Shown one piece after another: positions 9,686-20,495 of a stretch of DNA of 64,000 bases. Within the stretch, counting starts at the first letter, position 1; each line of letters begins with the position of its first letter. The position numbers and the translations under genes are program-made. This DNA comes from Roseateles sp. XES5 (lineage in GTDB: Bacteria; Pseudomonadota; Alphaproteobacteria; Rhizobiales; Rhizobiaceae): NCBI RefSeq assembly GCF_020535545.1, contig NZ_CP084752.1, forward strand, positions 3,747,501 to 3,811,500, read 5' to 3'. The notes under the pieces were generated by a model. It was not told where the DNA came from. It did not search any database and saw nothing but the letters and a program-made list of their open reading frames with translations.

Positions 9686-10909
9686 TCAGGCGGTGGGATC
9701 GCGCAGCAGAAGGACCGTGCAGGGCGCCCCGGCCGGGGCCGCAGGGGCATTGGGGGGACGAACCAGCAGACCTTCCGCTTTCGCGAAGACCTGCATCATG
9801 GAGGAATCCTGCTTGTCGAAGGGCGTGACCGTCAGGTTGCCCGCCGGGTCGAGCGCGATTCGCGCCCGCACATAGTCCTGCCGGTGGTCGTTTTCCTTGA
9901 GCGGCACGGCGGCCACGGCCTGCCGCAGCCGGTTCTTCGGCGGCAGATGGGCGAGGCGGCGGACCAGCGGTTCGAGGAAGAGATGGGCGCAGACGAGGCT
10001 GGAAACGGGATTGCCGGGAAGGCCGACGAACTGCACGGGGCCGAGGCGGCCGACCATCAGCGGCTTGCCGGGGCGCATGGCGATGCGCCAGAAATCGAGT
10101 TCCATGCCGGCCTCGCCGAGCACCGGCTGGACGAGGTCGAAATCGCCGACGGAGGCGCCGCCGAGCGTGACGAGCACGTCGATGTCCTGCGCCAGGGCAT
10201 TGCGCACGGCCGCAAGCAGGGCCTGCTTGTCGTCGCCGACGATGCCGAGGTCGATGATCTCCGCGCCCGCGGCCCGCGCGATGGCCGAAACGCCATAGGT
10301 ATTGGAGGCGATGATCTGGCTGGCGCCGGGCGAGGTGCCTGGTGGTACGAGTTCGTCGCCGGTCGCCAGCACGGCGATGCGGGGGCGGGCATAGACGGCA
10401 AGATGGGCATGGTTCATCGCGGCCGCGACCGTCAGGCGGCCGGCGTCGAGCACGTCTCCGGCCTTCAGCACCACGTCGCCCTCGGAGAAATCCTGGCCGC
10501 GCGGGCGGATATGCCGGCCTTTCGGCGTGAGGAACGTCGTGCGGATGCGGCCGTCCTCGAGGACTTCGGCATCTTCCTGAAGAAGAACAGTATCGGCCAA
10601 GGTGGGCAGCGGTGCGCCGGTAAAGATGCGCACGGCCTCGCCCGGTCCGGCGGTCCCCGCGAAGGCATGGCCAGCGGCCGAGGTGCCGGCGACCGTGAGG
10701 ATCGAGCCGCGCTCGGCGATGTCGGCGTGGCGGACGGCGTAGCCATCCATGGCGGAATTGTCGAAGGGCGGCTGGGTGAGGCGGGCGGCGACGTCCTCGG
10801 CGAGCACGCGGCCTTCCGCCTCGTGCAGCGCAACCGTCTCCACCCGGCGAACCGGCTTTGCCGCCGACAGCAGGCGCTCGAGGGCGTCGGCGACGGGCAG
10901 GAGGGCCAT
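9686..10909 (-). CDS. moeA: Molybdopterin molybdenumtransferase MoeA
   Basis: Inserts molybdate into adenylylated molybdopterin, the last step of basic Mo-cofactor synthesis. The 407-residue product starts at [14 protein letters not shown]. Visible blocks are the domain with NSAMDGYAVR (about 55-65), the MoCF-binding domain with LATGDELVPPGT (about 190), and TLGGASVGDFD and GLPGNPVSS (about 245-310). The longer frame running upstream through moaC is only open-frame extension. The start codon shares one base with the moaC stop (TGATG), a strong coupling signal. Confidence 0.95.
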   Translation of the reverse strand: MALLPVADALERLLSAAKPVRRVETVALHEAEGRVLAEDVAARLTQPPFDNSAMDGYAVRHADIAERGSILTVAGTSAAGHAFAGTAGPGEAVRIFTGAPLPTLADTVLLQEDAEVLEDGRIRTTFLTPKGRHIRPRGQDFSEGDVVLKAGDVLDAGRLTVAAAMNHAHLAVYARPRIAVLATGDELVPPGTSPGASQIIASNTYGVSAIARAAGAEIIDLGIVGDDKQALLAAVRNALAQDIDVLVTLGGASVGDFDLVQPVLGEAGMELDFWRIAMRPGKPLMVGRLGPVQFVGLPGNPVSSLVCAHLFLEPLVRRLAHLPPKNRLRQAVAAVPLKENDHRQDYVRARIALDPAGNLTVTPFDKQDSSMMQVFAKAEGLLVRPPNAPAAPAGAPCTVLLLRDPTA

Positions 10910-11406
10910 CAGGCGTCTTCCCGCTTGTAATCGCCCGAACGGCCGCCGGATTTTTCCCGGAGGCGCACGCCGCCGATTTCCATTTCGCGGTCGGCGGCCT
11001 TCGCCATGTCGTAGACGGTGAGGCAGGCGACGCTGACGGCCGTCAGCGCCTCCATTTCCACGCCGGTGCGGCCGGTGAGCTTGGCCATCGCCTCGACCCT
11101 GAGGCCGGGAAGCGCATGGTCCTCGCGGATCTCCACCGCCACCTTGGTCAGCATCAGCGGGTGGCAGAGGGGGATGAGGCTTGCCGTCTGCTTGGCGGCC
11201 ATGATGCCGGCAAGGCGCGCCGTGCCGATCACGTCGCCCTTCTTGGCATCGCCCTTGAGGATGAGGTCGAGCGTCGCCGGCGCCATGCGGATGAAGCCCT
11301 CGGCGACGGCGACGCGCACCGTCTCGGCCTTGTCGCCGACATCCACCATGTTGGCTTCGCCGGAGGCATCGATATGGGTGAGCGTGCGGCCGTCGTCGGC
11401 CATCAT
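10909..11406 (-). CDS. moaC: Cyclic pyranopterin monophosphate synthase MoaC
   Basis: Converts the MoaA product to cyclic pyranopterin monophosphate, the first stable intermediate of Mo-cofactor synthesis. About 165 residues, with the family blocks [23 protein letters not shown] and [14 protein letters not shown]. It begins in an ATGATG that overlaps the trpC stop; either ATG (11406 or 11403) could be used. It sits between trpC and moeA in one transcript. Confidence 0.96.
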   Translation of the reverse strand: MMADDGRTLTHIDASGEANMVDVGDKAETVRVAVAEGFIRMAPATLDLILKGDAKKGDVIGTARLAGIMAAKQTASLIPLCHPLMLTKVAVEIREDHALPGLRVEAMAKLTGRTGVEMEALTAVSVACLTVYDMAKAADREMEIGGVRLREKSGGRSGDYKREDA

Positions 11407-12218
11407 TCCGCCGCCAGCATGCCGGCATCGCCGGTGAGCAGTTCGCGCGTGGCGGCCGTCACGTCGTCCTTGCGCATCAGGCTTTCGCCGACGAGGAAGG
11501 TGGAAATGCCGACCTTGCCGAGGCGCGCGCAATCGGCATGGGTGAAGATGCCGCTCTCGCCGACGAGCAGCCGGTCGTCCGGCACCATGCCGGCCAGCTT
11601 TTCCGAAACGGCGAGGTCGACATCGAAGGTGCGCAGGTTGCGGTTGTTGACACCGACGAGCTTGGACTTGAGCTTCAGCGCGCGTTCCATTTCCTCTTCG
11701 TCATGCACCTCGATCAGCACGTCCATGCCGAGCGAGAAGGCGGCGTCTTCCAGCATCTTCGCCGTCTCGTCGCCAAGCGAGGCCATGATGAGGAGAATGC
11801 AGTCCGCGCCCCAGGCACGGGCTTCCAGCACCTGGTAGCTGTCGAACATGAAGTCCTTGCGCAGCGCAGGCAGCGCGCAGGCTTCGCGTGCGGCGGTCAG
11901 GAATTCCGGCGCGCCCTGGAAGCTCGGCGTATCCGTCAGCACGGAGAGACACGCGGCGCCGCCCGCCTCATAGGCCCTGGCGAGCGCCGGCGGATCGAAG
12001 TCCGGGCGGATGAGGCCCCTGGAGGGGCTTGCCTTCTTGATCTCGGCGATGAGACCGAAACGGCCTTCTGCCTTGCGGTCCCTGAGGCTGGCGAAGAAGC
12101 CGCGCGGCGGCTCCTGGTCGCGAATACGGGCGCGAAGCTCGGCAGGGGCGACGCGCGCCTTGGCGGCGGCGATTTCCTGCAGCTTGTAGGCTTCGATCTT
12201 CTTCAGAATGTCGGTCAT
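11403..12218 (-). CDS. trpC: Indole-3-glycerol phosphate synthase TrpC
   Basis: Closes the indole ring in tryptophan synthesis. The TIM-barrel product of 271 residues shows the phosphate and catalytic motifs [12 protein letters not shown] (near residue 60), [20 protein letters not shown] and LVGESGI. A TTG 6 bases upstream is also in frame, but AGGA is well spaced for the ATG at 12218. It lies 8 bases after trpD, with which it forms the tryptophan part of this run. It is not fused to TrpF. Confidence 0.96.
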   Translation of the reverse strand: MTDILKKIEAYKLQEIAAAKARVAPAELRARIRDQEPPRGFFASLRDRKAEGRFGLIAEIKKASPSRGLIRPDFDPPALARAYEAGGAACLSVLTDTPSFQGAPEFLTAAREACALPALRKDFMFDSYQVLEARAWGADCILLIMASLGDETAKMLEDAAFSLGMDVLIEVHDEEEMERALKLKSKLVGVNNRNLRTFDVDLAVSEKLAGMVPDDRLLVGESGIFTHADCARLGKVGISTFLVGESLMRKDDVTAATRELLTGDAGMLAAE

Positions 12219-12226
12219 GGCCAATC

Positions 12227-13249
12227 CTACTCCGCCTGGCCTTCGTTGGAAACCGCGACAAGACGTTCCAGCGCGGCGCGGGCGCGGCCGCCTTCCAGCG
12301 ATTCGGTCGCGCGTTTCATGCCGTCGGCCAGCGTTTCCGCCTTGCCGGCGACGACGAGCGAGGCGGCGGCATTGGCGAGCGAGATATCGCGATAGGGCAT
12401 ATGCGCGCCGCCGAGCACGGACAGGAGAGCGGCGGCATTGTGCGCGCCGTCGCCGCCGCGCAGATCGTCGAGCGTGACCTGCGGCAGGCCGAAATCGGCC
12501 GGCGTCAGTTCGAAGGTGCGGATCTTGCCGTCCTCCAGCGCCGCGACCTGCGTGGTGCCGGTCGTGGTGATCTCGTCGAGGCCTTCACCATGCACGACCC
12601 AGATGCTTTCCGAGCCGAGGTCGCGCATCACCTCGGCGATCGGCACCAGCCATTGCGGCGAGAAGACACCGAGCAACTGCCGCTTGACGCCGCCGGGATT
12701 GGAGAGTGGACCGAGCAGGTTGAAGATGGTGCGCGTGCCGAGTTCGACGCGCGACGGGCCGACATGCTTCATCGCCGGGTGGTGCAACTGCGCGAACATG
12801 AAGCCGAGGCCGGCATCGTGCACGCAGCGGGCGATTTCGGCGGGGCCGATATCGAGCTTGACGCCGAGGCAGGACAGCGCGTCGGCCGTGCCCGACTTGG
12901 AGCTGAGCGCGCGATTGCCATGCTTGGCGACCGGAACGCCGGCGCCCGCGACGATGATCGCCGCGAGCGTGGAGATATTGTAGGTGCCTGCACCGTCGCC
13001 GCCCGTACCGACGATGTCCATGGCGTCGGCCGGCACGTCGACCGGCAGCATGCGGGCGCGCATGGAGCCGACGGCGCCGTAGAGCTCGTCCACGGTCTCG
13101 CCGCGCACGCGCAGCGCCATCAGGAAGCCGCCGATCTGCGAGGGCGTCGCCGCGCCCGACATGATGATCTCGAAGGCGCCGCGGGCCTCTTCCCGGTCGA
13201 GCGCTTTGCCGGCGGCGACCTTGGCGATGTAGGGTTTCAGGTCGGACAT
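12227..13249 (-). CDS. trpD: Anthranilate phosphoribosyltransferase TrpD
   Basis: Transfers phosphoribose from PRPP to anthranilate. It has 340 residues, with the PRPP-binding glycine loop [15 protein letters not shown] near residue 80, the [12 protein letters not shown] stretch, and a C-terminal [25 protein letters not shown] block. The frame stays open further upstream, but the ATG at 13249 is preceded by AAGGA and gives the normal N-terminus. It is 16 bases downstream of ppiD. Confidence 0.96.
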   Translation of the reverse strand: MSDLKPYIAKVAAGKALDREEARGAFEIIMSGAATPSQIGGFLMALRVRGETVDELYGAVGSMRARMLPVDVPADAMDIVGTGGDGAGTYNISTLAAIIVAGAGVPVAKHGNRALSSKSGTADALSCLGVKLDIGPAEIARCVHDAGLGFMFAQLHHPAMKHVGPSRVELGTRTIFNLLGPLSNPGGVKRQLLGVFSPQWLVPIAEVMRDLGSESIWVVHGEGLDEITTTGTTQVAALEDGKIRTFELTPADFGLPQVTLDDLRGGDGAHNAAALLSVLGGAHMPYRDISLANAAASLVVAGKAETLADGMKRATESLEGGRARAALERLVAVSNEGQAE

Positions 13250-13265
13250 GCGGTTCCTTCTTCCC

Positions 13266-15158
13266 TTATTGCCGCGCCATGCTCTGTTCGGCGAGCGCGC
13301 GGTTGATCGAGACGCCATAGGTGGCCTGCAGTGCGTTCACCATCTGGTCGAGGATGTCGCCGCCGCTGGTGCGGGCGAGGGCCGCGATCTGCTGCTCCTC
13401 GTTGGAAAGCGCGTCGGTGGTCGCGTCCGCGTTTACGTCCGTCACCTTCAGGAGGATCTGGCCTTCGCCATCGACGCCGGGCGCCGCGGCAATATGGCCG
13501 AGCGGACCGCCAAAGGCCGCTTCGACGGCAGCGGGGCTGAGGATCGGGTCCTGCGCGCCACGGTGCAGGCCCGTCTTGTTCTCCACGACCATGCCAAGCT
13601 CGGTGGCGATGGCGGTAAGATCGCCGCCCTTGCGCACGCGCTCGGCCAGCTCTTCCGCCTTTTTGGCAAGCGTCTGGCGCTGCTGTTCGGCCGTCCAGTC
13701 GGCGACGACGCGTTCGCGCACTTCGTCCAGCGTGCGGTCGTGATCGGGGATCACGTCGAGTACCTCGAACCAGGCATAGCCTTCGCGCCCGACATTGAGC
13801 GGCTGGGTTTCCATGCCGACATCCGTCTTGAAGACCTCGCCGATAAGGGCGGCCTTTTCCGGCAGGCCGTAAACTTCCTCGCCCTTCTGGTCATTGCCCT
13901 GGGCATCGGCCGCTTCGACCGTCACGGCCTTGAGGTTGTTCTTGGCGGCGGCCTCGGCGAGCGTCAGGCCTTCTGCGCGGCTGTCCTCTATGCGGTCATG
14001 CACGGCGAGGATGCCATTGGCGGCCTCGGTGAGCGCAAGCTCGTTGCGCAGCTCTTCCTTCACCTCGTCGAAGGTCTTCAGGTTTTCCGGACGGATGTTG
14101 GTGATGCGCAGAATGATCGGTCCGAAGGTGCCATCGATGACCGGCGTCGTGCCGCCATCGGCTGCGACCGCGAAGGCGGGCTCGGCCAGCTTCTGGTCCG
14201 GCACGTTCGCCTTGGTGAAGTCGCCGAGCAGCACGTCGGTGGAGGTCTTGCCTTCTTCGGTGACGAGGGCGTCGAAGGTGGTGCCGGCGGCGAGCTTGGC
14301 GGCGGCGGCGTCCGCGGCCGCGCGATCCTTGAAGGTCAGCTGCTCGACGGTGCGTGTTGCCGGCGTGCGGTACTTTTCCTTGTTCTTCTCGTAGTCGGCC
14401 TTCAGCGCCTCGTCGGTGATGGCGGCCGTGTCCATGATGTCCTTCGGCTCAAGCGCGACATAGACGAACTTGCGGTATTCCGGCGCGCGGTACTTCGCCT
14501 TGTTCTGTTCGAACCAGGGCGCGAGCACGTCGTCGGCAGGCGCCTTCACCGGGTCGATATTCGCATTGCTCAGCAGCAGGAAATCGATGGTGCGCGCCTC
14601 CTTGCCGTATTGACGCAACGCCGCCGTCAGCACGTCGGGCGCCTTGTAACCGTCGGTGACGGCTTCCACGACCTGCGCACGGATCGCCTCGTGGGTGCGG
14701 GTGGTGATGTAGTCGTTTTCCCGCAGGCCCGAATTACGCAGTATGGCCGAGAAGGCCGTGCGGTCGAACTGGCCGTTGACGCCGCGGAAGGTCGGATCGT
14801 CGCCGATGAGCTTGGCGAGGCGGTCTTGCGAGAGGCCAAGATTCATGTCGCGCGACAACTGGTCAAGCGCCGCGCCGGCGGCAAGCTCGGCAAAAACCTG
14901 GTTCTCGACGCCGAAGGCGCGGGCCTGTTCGGCGTTCAGCTGCATGCCGAAGCGTCGCGACACGGCGGAGATCTGGTTCAGATAGGCAAAACGGAAGTCC
15001 GCCGGCGAGACCTTGACGTCGCCGACCGTGATGACGGAGGTCGCCGTGCCGGTGACGAGGAAGCCCGAAACGCCCCAGACTGCGAAGGAACTGACCAGTA
15101 CGATCATCAGGGCTTTTGCCACCCAGGTCTGGGAAGCGCGTCTCAGGGCGTCGAGCAT
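13266..15158 (-). CDS. ppiD: PpiD-like membrane-anchored parvulin chaperone
   Basis: 630 residues with the PpiD layout: one N-terminal membrane helix (about 13-35), a long SurA-like helical chaperone region (about 36-260), a parvulin-like PPIase segment (about 265-350), and a second helical part. It should assist newly exported proteins leaving the Sec translocon on the periplasmic side. It is first in the leftward run ppiD-trpD-trpC-moaC-moeA, an association common in Rhizobiales though functionally unexplained. I did not check each isomerase active-site residue, so enzymatic activity is uncertain. Confidence 0.88.
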   Translation of the reverse strand: MLDALRRASQTWVAKALMIVLVSSFAVWGVSGFLVTGTATSVITVGDVKVSPADFRFAYLNQISAVSRRFGMQLNAEQARAFGVENQVFAELAAGAALDQLSRDMNLGLSQDRLAKLIGDDPTFRGVNGQFDRTAFSAILRNSGLRENDYITTRTHEAIRAQVVEAVTDGYKAPDVLTAALRQYGKEARTIDFLLLSNANIDPVKAPADDVLAPWFEQNKAKYRAPEYRKFVYVALEPKDIMDTAAITDEALKADYEKNKEKYRTPATRTVEQLTFKDRAAADAAAAKLAAGTTFDALVTEEGKTSTDVLLGDFTKANVPDQKLAEPAFAVAADGGTTPVIDGTFGPIILRITNIRPENLKTFDEVKEELRNELALTEAANGILAVHDRIEDSRAEGLTLAEAAAKNNLKAVTVEAADAQGNDQKGEEVYGLPEKAALIGEVFKTDVGMETQPLNVGREGYAWFEVLDVIPDHDRTLDEVRERVVADWTAEQQRQTLAKKAEELAERVRKGGDLTAIATELGMVVENKTGLHRGAQDPILSPAAVEAAFGGPLGHIAAAPGVDGEGQILLKVTDVNADATTDALSNEEQQIAALARTSGGDILDQMVNALQATYGVSINRALAEQSMARQ

Positions 15159-15438
15159 CGTCTAAATTTCCTCATATCGTCGGCCGCGCGGCCGGAAACC
15201 GTCTCTTAACGGAAAGTTTGCAGGAATTGAAGTGGAGAGCGCGCGTGCCTCATCCTGCAAAATCATGGTTGCCGCAAAACGGCCGGCATTTGGCGATTTC
15301 CTTTGCCGGCAAAAGATTTTTTTCTGAAATTATTGGCATATTCCGGCTGAATTCCACTGTCATAATTTGAAAATTCGTGTTCCGATACGGGTTCGCTTCG
15401 ATGAGTCCGTCGCGAAGCCAGGGGGAGGGAATAAAAAG
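15159..15438. other. Intergenic region between divergent ppiD and the Na/Pi gene
   Basis: About 280 bases. A palindromic GC block (GGCCGCGCGGCC, near 15182) lies close to ppiD, and an AT-rich stretch at about 15290-15370 probably carries promoters. No gene is convincing here. A TTG-started extension of the downstream frame into this region lacks an RBS. Confidence 0.45.
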
Positions 15439-17088
15439 GTGGAATCCACGATCGTCATGATCAACCTTTTCGGCGCGGTCGCGCTGCTGCTCTTCGGCCT
15501 TGCGCTGGTGAAAGACGGCGTGACGCGGGCCTTCGGGGTCAAGCTGCGCTCGGGCCTTGCGCTCGGCACGCGCGGGCCGTTCCGCTCCTTTTTCGCCGGT
15601 TTCGCCGCGACGGTCGCGCTGCAGAGTTCGACTGCGACGGCGCTGATGATCGCCTCCTTCGTGGAAAAGAACCTGGTGCGGGCGCGCATGGCGCAGATCG
15701 TGCTGCTCGGCGCCAATGTCGGCACGGCGGTCACCGCCTGGCTGGTGGCGACGGGCATCGAATCGATCTCGCCGCTGATCATTCTCGTCGGCGTCGTTCT
15801 CTATAAGTCGTCGAGTTCCACGGCCCGGCAGGGGCTCGGATCCGCGCTGGTCGGTATCGGCCTGATGCTGCTGTCGCTGCATCTTCTCAGCCTCGCGACG
15901 GAGCCGATGCGCCAGTCGCCGGCGCTGGCGGCCTTCCTGAAGCTGCTTGACGGCGCATGGCCGGCAGCGCTCGCCTTCTCCACCGTGCTTGCCATCATTT
16001 CCTCCTCCAGTCTTGCGGTGGTCGTGCTCATCCTGTCGCTGACGGCAATGGGCATTCTCTCGCCCGCCCTGACGGTCATTCTCGTTCTCGGCGCCAATCT
16101 CGGCGGCGCCGTGCCGCCCGTCATCGCGACGTTGAAGGCCGCCGCCTCGGCGCGGCGCGTGACGCTCGGCAATCTCCTGGTGCGTGGGGTCGGCTGTCTC
16201 GTCGTCCTGCCTTTCGCCGGACAGATCGCCGATCTCCTGGCGCGCCTGCCGCTCCCGGCGGCCAAGCTGCCCGTCGATGTGCATCTTGCTTTCAACCTCG
16301 CGGTCGCGCTGGCCATGTGGCCGCTTTCCGGCGCGCTGTCGCGCCTGATGGAAAAGCTGGTGCCGGAAGAAAAACAGCCGGAAACCGGGCCGAAATATCT
16401 CGACGACACCGCGCTTTCGAGCCCGGTCGTCGCGCTTTCGGGCGCAACGCGCGAGGTGCTGCGCGTCGGCGACCTCATCGAAGCCATGCTGATCCGCACC
16501 ATGCGGGCCTTCAACGACAACAACATGGCGCCGATGAAGGATATCGGCGAACTGGAACGCCAGGTCGACGGTCTGCAGCAGGAGGTGAAGATTTATCTGT
16601 CGCGCCTCGGACGTCAGGGCGTCTCGGGCGAATGCGCGGCCCGCTCCATCATCATCATCGACTACGCGATCAATCTCGAACATGTCGGCGACATCATCGA
16701 GAAGGGCCTGCAGGAGCAGGTGCGCAAGAAGATCGCCAACGGCCTGAAATTCTCCGACGACGGCTACAAGGAACTCGCCAACCTCTTCAACCTGACGATC
16801 GAGAACCTGCGCATCGCCCAGACGATCTTCGTGACGCGCGATTCCGGCCTTGCCCGCCAGTTGATGGAGGTGAAGGTGGACGTGCGGCGCATGGAGAAAC
16901 AATCGTCCGAACGGCATCTGGAGCGGCTGCGCGACGGGCGGCTCGACAGCCTCCAGACGAGCTCGCTGCATCTCGACATGCTGCGCGACCTGAAGCGCGT
17001 CAACGCCCATCTCGTTTCCGTCGCCTATCCGATCCTCGACGAAAGCGGCCTTCTCACCGAGAGCCGGCTGCGCAGCAATAGCGGTTGA
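15439..17088 (+). CDS. Na/Pi cotransporter family protein with PhoU-like domain
   Basis: Predicted sodium-dependent phosphate transporter or exporter (NptA/YjbB type), 549 residues. Two repeated membrane modules carry the family's Q/S-S-S-T signatures: VALQSSTATALM near residue 65 and ISSSSLAVVVLI near 185. Hydrophobic helices fill about 5-320, and the C-terminal part (about 345-540) is helical and PhoU-like. I start at the GTG at 15439, preceded by a strong GGGAGGG; earlier codons have no such support. It stands alone between ppiD and glmU. Substrate direction cannot be told from sequence. Confidence 0.85.
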   Translation: MESTIVMINLFGAVALLLFGLALVKDGVTRAFGVKLRSGLALGTRGPFRSFFAGFAATVALQSSTATALMIASFVEKNLVRARMAQIVLLGANVGTAVTAWLVATGIESISPLIILVGVVLYKSSSSTARQGLGSALVGIGLMLLSLHLLSLATEPMRQSPALAAFLKLLDGAWPAALAFSTVLAIISSSSLAVVVLILSLTAMGILSPALTVILVLGANLGGAVPPVIATLKAAASARRVTLGNLLVRGVGCLVVLPFAGQIADLLARLPLPAAKLPVDVHLAFNLAVALAMWPLSGALSRLMEKLVPEEKQPETGPKYLDDTALSSPVVALSGATREVLRVGDLIEAMLIRTMRAFNDNNMAPMKDIGELERQVDGLQQEVKIYLSRLGRQGVSGECAARSIIIIDYAINLEHVGDIIEKGLQEQVRKKIANGLKFSDDGYKELANLFNLTIENLRIAQTIFVTRDSGLARQLMEVKVDVRRMEKQSSERHLERLRDGRLDSLQTSSLHLDMLRDLKRVNAHLVSVAYPILDESGLLTESRLRSNSG

Positions 17089-17168
17089 GCCCCCGAGAAA
17101 TCCCTTTGTCTGCATCCGTGCCTTTTTGCTAAGGAACGGCATCGAATAGGGATGAACGAGGGATTCTC

Positions 17169-18548
17169 ATGACCGCAGACCGAACGCAGCGCACGTGCCT
17201 GGCCGTGATCCTGGCCGCCGGCGAAAGCACGCGGATGAAATCCTCGCAGTCGAAGGTGCTGCATCCGGTGGCCGGACGGCCGATGATCGCCCATGTCGTC
17301 GATGCCCTGGCAAAGGCCGGCATTTCCGACATCGCGCTCGTGCTGGGCCGCGACGCGGAGAAGGTCGAGGCGGCGGCGAAGAACGCGGCCGTCGAAAGCT
17401 CCGTGCATATCCAGACGGAACGGCTCGGCACAGCCCATGCCGTTCTCGCCGCCCGCGAGGCGATAGCCAAGGGATATGACGACCTCCTCGTCGTCTTCGG
17501 CGATACGCCGCTCATCACCGAAACGCCGCTGATCGCCGCCCGCGAGGGACTTGCGGCCGGGGCCGACGTTGTCGTCATCGGTTTCGAGACGGCCGATCCG
17601 ACCGGCTACGGCCGCCTGATCGTGGAGAACGGCGCGTTGCTGGCGATTCGCGAGCACAAGGATGCAAGCGAAGCCGAGCGGGCCATCACCTATTGCAATG
17701 GCGGCCTGATGGCGATTTCCGGCCGGAAGGCCCTCGAGCTCATCGGCCGGATCGGCAATGCCAATGCGAAGGGCGAATACTACCTCACCGACATCGTCGA
17801 AGTCGCACGCGCCGCGGGCGGGCGGGCCATTGCCGTCGAGGCCCCCGAAGAGGAATTGACCGGCTGCAACACGCGCGCCGAACTGGCCGTCATCGAACGC
17901 CTCTGGCAGCAGCGGCGTCGTCACAACATGATGATCGACGGCGTTTCCATGATCGCGCCGGAAACCGTCTTTCTTGCCTATGACACGCAGATCGGCCGCG
18001 ACGTGACGATCGAGCCGAATGTGGTCTTCGGCCCCGGCGTCACCATCGAGAGCGGCGCGGTCATCCATTCCTTCTCGCATATCGAGGGCGCGCATGTTTC
18101 TGCCGATGCCGAGATCGGTCCCTACGCCCGCCTGCGGCCGGGCGCCAATCTCGGCGTCGGGTCGAAGGTCGGCAACTTCACCGAGGTGAAGAAGGCGGAG
18201 ATCGGCGCCGGCGCCAAGGTCAATCATCTCAGCTATATCGGCGATGCCTTCATCGGCGCCCATACCAATGTCGGCGCGGGCACGATCACCTGCAACTATG
18301 ACGGCATCAACAAGCATGTGACGCGAATCGGCGAGGGCGCCTTCATCGGCTCGAACACGGCGCTCGTTGCCCCCGTCACGATCGGCAACGGCGCCTATGT
18401 CGCGTCCGGCAGCGTGATCACGGCCGATGTGCCTGACGATGCCGTCGCCTTCGGCCGGGCGCGGCAGGAGAACAAGGAGGGGCGGGCCGTGCTCATCCGC
18501 GAACGCAACCAGGCGATCAAGGACGCGGAGAAGAAGGCCGCGAAATGA
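17169..18548 (+). CDS. glmU: Bifunctional GlcNAc-1-P uridyltransferase / GlcN-1-P acetyltransferase GlmU
   Basis: Makes UDP-GlcNAc, precursor of both peptidoglycan and lipid A. Of 459 residues, the N-terminal pyrophosphorylase domain holds [11 protein letters not shown] and [11 protein letters not shown] (about 14-40); the C-terminal half (about 245-440) is a hexapeptide-repeat acetyltransferase with the [18 protein letters not shown] and NYDG(I)NKH stretches. It precedes glmS, the enzyme two steps earlier in the same pathway, by 120 bases. Its product feeds LpxA, encoded at 1878. Confidence 0.97.
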   Translation: MTADRTQRTCLAVILAAGESTRMKSSQSKVLHPVAGRPMIAHVVDALAKAGISDIALVLGRDAEKVEAAAKNAAVESSVHIQTERLGTAHAVLAAREAIAKGYDDLLVVFGDTPLITETPLIAAREGLAAGADVVVIGFETADPTGYGRLIVENGALLAIREHKDASEAERAITYCNGGLMAISGRKALELIGRIGNANAKGEYYLTDIVEVARAAGGRAIAVEAPEEELTGCNTRAELAVIERLWQQRRRHNMMIDGVSMIAPETVFLAYDTQIGRDVTIEPNVVFGPGVTIESGAVIHSFSHIEGAHVSADAEIGPYARLRPGANLGVGSKVGNFTEVKKAEIGAGAKVNHLSYIGDAFIGAHTNVGAGTITCNYDGINKHVTRIGEGAFIGSNTALVAPVTIGNGAYVASGSVITADVPDDAVAFGRARQENKEGRAVLIRERNQAIKDAEKKAAK

Positions 18549-18552
18549 TCGA

Positions 18553-18566
18553 GTGGGCGCGCCCAC
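18553..18566. repeat. Perfect 14-bp palindrome between glmU and glmS
   Basis: GTGGGCGCGCCCAC is a perfect palindrome 5 bases after the glmU stop. There is no T-run behind it, so it is a weak terminator candidate at best; it could be a protein-binding site. No GlmS-type ribozyme is expected in this lineage and I see none. Confidence 0.4.
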
Positions 18567-18668
18567 GTTAACGCTTGCAATCGAAAGTGAGCGTGGCCGT
18601 GTTGCACTGCGAGGAAAAAGCTCTACGAAGGCAGCTAGTCGAATCCCCTGAAGGAAGCGGAGCAGCCC

Positions 18669-20495
18669 ATGTGCGGAATTGTCGGTATCGTTGGAAACCA
18701 GCCTGTTGCGGGCCGGCTTGTCGATGCCCTGAAGCGCCTTGAATATCGCGGCTACGATTCCGCCGGCGTCGCCACCATCGTCGACGGCAAGCTCGCCCGT
18801 CGCCGCGCCGAAGGCAAGCTGTTCAACCTGGAGAAGCGTCTTGCCGAAGAGCCGCTCGACGGCATGATCGGCATCGCCCATACCCGCTGGGCAACGCATG
18901 GCGCGCCGACCGAAGGCAACGCCCATCCGCATTTCGTCGATGGCGTCGCCGTCGTGCACAACGGCATCATCGAGAACTTCTCCGAGATCAAGGACGAGCT
19001 GACCGCCGGCGGCGCAACCTTCACCACGCAGACCGACACGGAAGTCGTCGCGCAACTCATCGCAAAGCTCCTGCGCGACGGCCTTGGCCGCCGCGAGGCC
19101 ATGCATGCCATGCTGCGCCGCGTCACCGGCGCCTATGCGCTGGCCGTGATCTTCGAGGACGACCCGTCGACCGTGATGGCGGCCCGTAATGGTCCGCCGC
19201 TCGCCATCGGTCATGGCCGCGGCGAGATGTTCCTCGGTTCCGACGCCATCGCGCTCGCCCCCTTCACCAACGAGATCAGCTATCTCGTCGATGGCGACTG
19301 GGCCGTCATCGGCCGGGACGGCGCCTTCATCTTCGACATGGACGGCAATCGCGTCGAGCGTCAGAAGCAGATTTCGTCGGCCGCCGCCTATCTCATCGAC
19401 AAGGGCAACCACCGGCACTTCATGGAAAAGGAAATCCATGAGCAGCCGGAAGCGATTTCCCACGCGCTCAGCCGCTATGTCGATTTCGTCACGCAAACCA
19501 TCCGCCCGATTGCCGGGGACATCGATTTCGCGAAGGTGCCGAACCTTGCCATTTCCGCCTGTGGCACGGCCTATCTGGCCGGTCTCATCGGCAAATACTG
19601 GTTCGAGCGCTATGCGCGCCTGCCGGTGGAAATCGATGTCGCCTCCGAATTCCGCTACCGCGAAATCCCGCTGAACCCGGCCTCGGCCGCGCTCTTCATC
19701 TCGCAGTCCGGCGAAACCGCCGATACGCTCGCCTCGCTGCGCTACTGCAAGGAGCACGGCCTGAAGATCGGCGCCGTGGTCAATGCCAAGGAATCGACCA
19801 TCGCTCGCGAATCCGATGCCGTCTTCCCGATCCTTGCCGGGCCGGAAATCGGCGTCGCCTCCACCAAGGCCTTCACCTGCCAGCTTGCCGTGCTTGCCGC
19901 GCTCGCCATCGGCGCCGGCAAGGCGCGCGGCACGCTGACGGAGGCTGAGGAGAAGGACCTGGTCCGCAATCTCGCCGAGATGCCGCGCATCATGGCAAGC
20001 GTGCTGAACACCATCCAGCCGGCCATCGAGCAGCTTTCGCGCGAACTCTCCAAGTGCAAGGACGTGCTCTATCTCGGCCGCGGCACCAGCTATCCGCTGG
20101 CCATGGAAGGCGCGCTGAAGCTCAAGGAAATCTCCTATATCCACGCCGAAGGCTATGCCGCGGGCGAGTTGAAGCATGGTCCCATCGCGCTGATCGACGA
20201 GAACATGCCGGTCATCGTCATCGCGCCGCATGACCGCTTCTTCGAGAAGACCGTGTCGAACATGCAGGAAGTCGCCGCGCGCGGCGGGCGCATCATCTTC
20301 ATCACCGACGAGAAGGGGGCGGCCGCCTCCAAGCTCGCGACGATGGCGACGATCATTCTGCCCCATGTCGACGAGATCATCGCGCCGATGATCTATTCGC
20401 TGCCGATCCAGCTTCTGGCCTATCACACGGCCATCTTCATGGGCACCGACGTCGACCAGCCGCGCAACCTTGCCAAGTCCGTGACGGTCGAATGA
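18669..20495 (+). CDS. glmS: Glutamine-fructose-6-phosphate aminotransferase GlmS
   Basis: Makes glucosamine-6-phosphate from fructose-6-phosphate and glutamine, entry to the amino-sugar pathway. It has 608 residues. Cys2 (MCGIVGIVG) is the N-terminal glutaminase nucleophile; the first domain (1-240) includes HTRWATHGAPT; two SIS sugar-isomerase domains follow (about 285-600) with SQSGETADT and the C-terminal LAKSVTVE tail typical of the family. The next gene starts in its stop codon (4-base overlap). Confidence 0.97.
   Translation: MCGIVGIVGNQPVAGRLVDALKRLEYRGYDSAGVATIVDGKLARRRAEGKLFNLEKRLAEEPLDGMIGIAHTRWATHGAPTEGNAHPHFVDGVAVVHNGIIENFSEIKDELTAGGATFTTQTDTEVVAQLIAKLLRDGLGRREAMHAMLRRVTGAYALAVIFEDDPSTVMAARNGPPLAIGHGRGEMFLGSDAIALAPFTNEISYLVDGDWAVIGRDGAFIFDMDGNRVERQKQISSAAAYLIDKGNHRHFMEKEIHEQPEAISHALSRYVDFVTQTIRPIAGDIDFAKVPNLAISACGTAYLAGLIGKYWFERYARLPVEIDVASEFRYREIPLNPASAALFISQSGETADTLASLRYCKEHGLKIGAVVNAKESTIARESDAVFPILAGPEIGVASTKAFTCQLAVLAALAIGAGKARGTLTEAEEKDLVRNLAEMPRIMASVLNTIQPAIEQLSRELSKCKDVLYLGRGTSYPLAMEGALKLKEISYIHAEGYAAGELKHGPIALIDENMPVIVIAPHDRFFEKTVSNMQEVAARGGRIIFITDEKGAAASKLATMATIILPHVDEIIAPMIYSLPIQLLAYHTAIFMGTDVDQPRNLAKSVTVE

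Noticed and set aside
11404..11532. An N-terminal extension of moaC into trpC.
   Set aside because: The family N-terminus begins at MADDGR; the extra part is antisense-free overlap of another frame of trpC and has no RBS.
15367..15438. A TTG-started N-terminal extension of the Na/Pi gene.
   Set aside because: The GTG at 15439 has a GGGAGGG site; the extension is Arg-rich and would precede the first membrane helix without reason.
17025..20426. A 1133-codon open frame opposite glmU-glmS, and similar long antisense frames opposite comEC (6294-8435), ppiD (13248-15209), the Na/Pi gene (15250-17142), mfd (24883-27933), uvrA (40767-43259) and gyrA (45730-48255).
   Set aside because: High GC and few stop codons make the antisense frame of strongly codon-biased genes open by chance. 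Their translations are low-complexity (Arg/His/Asp/Gly-rich) with no domain, RBS or start support.
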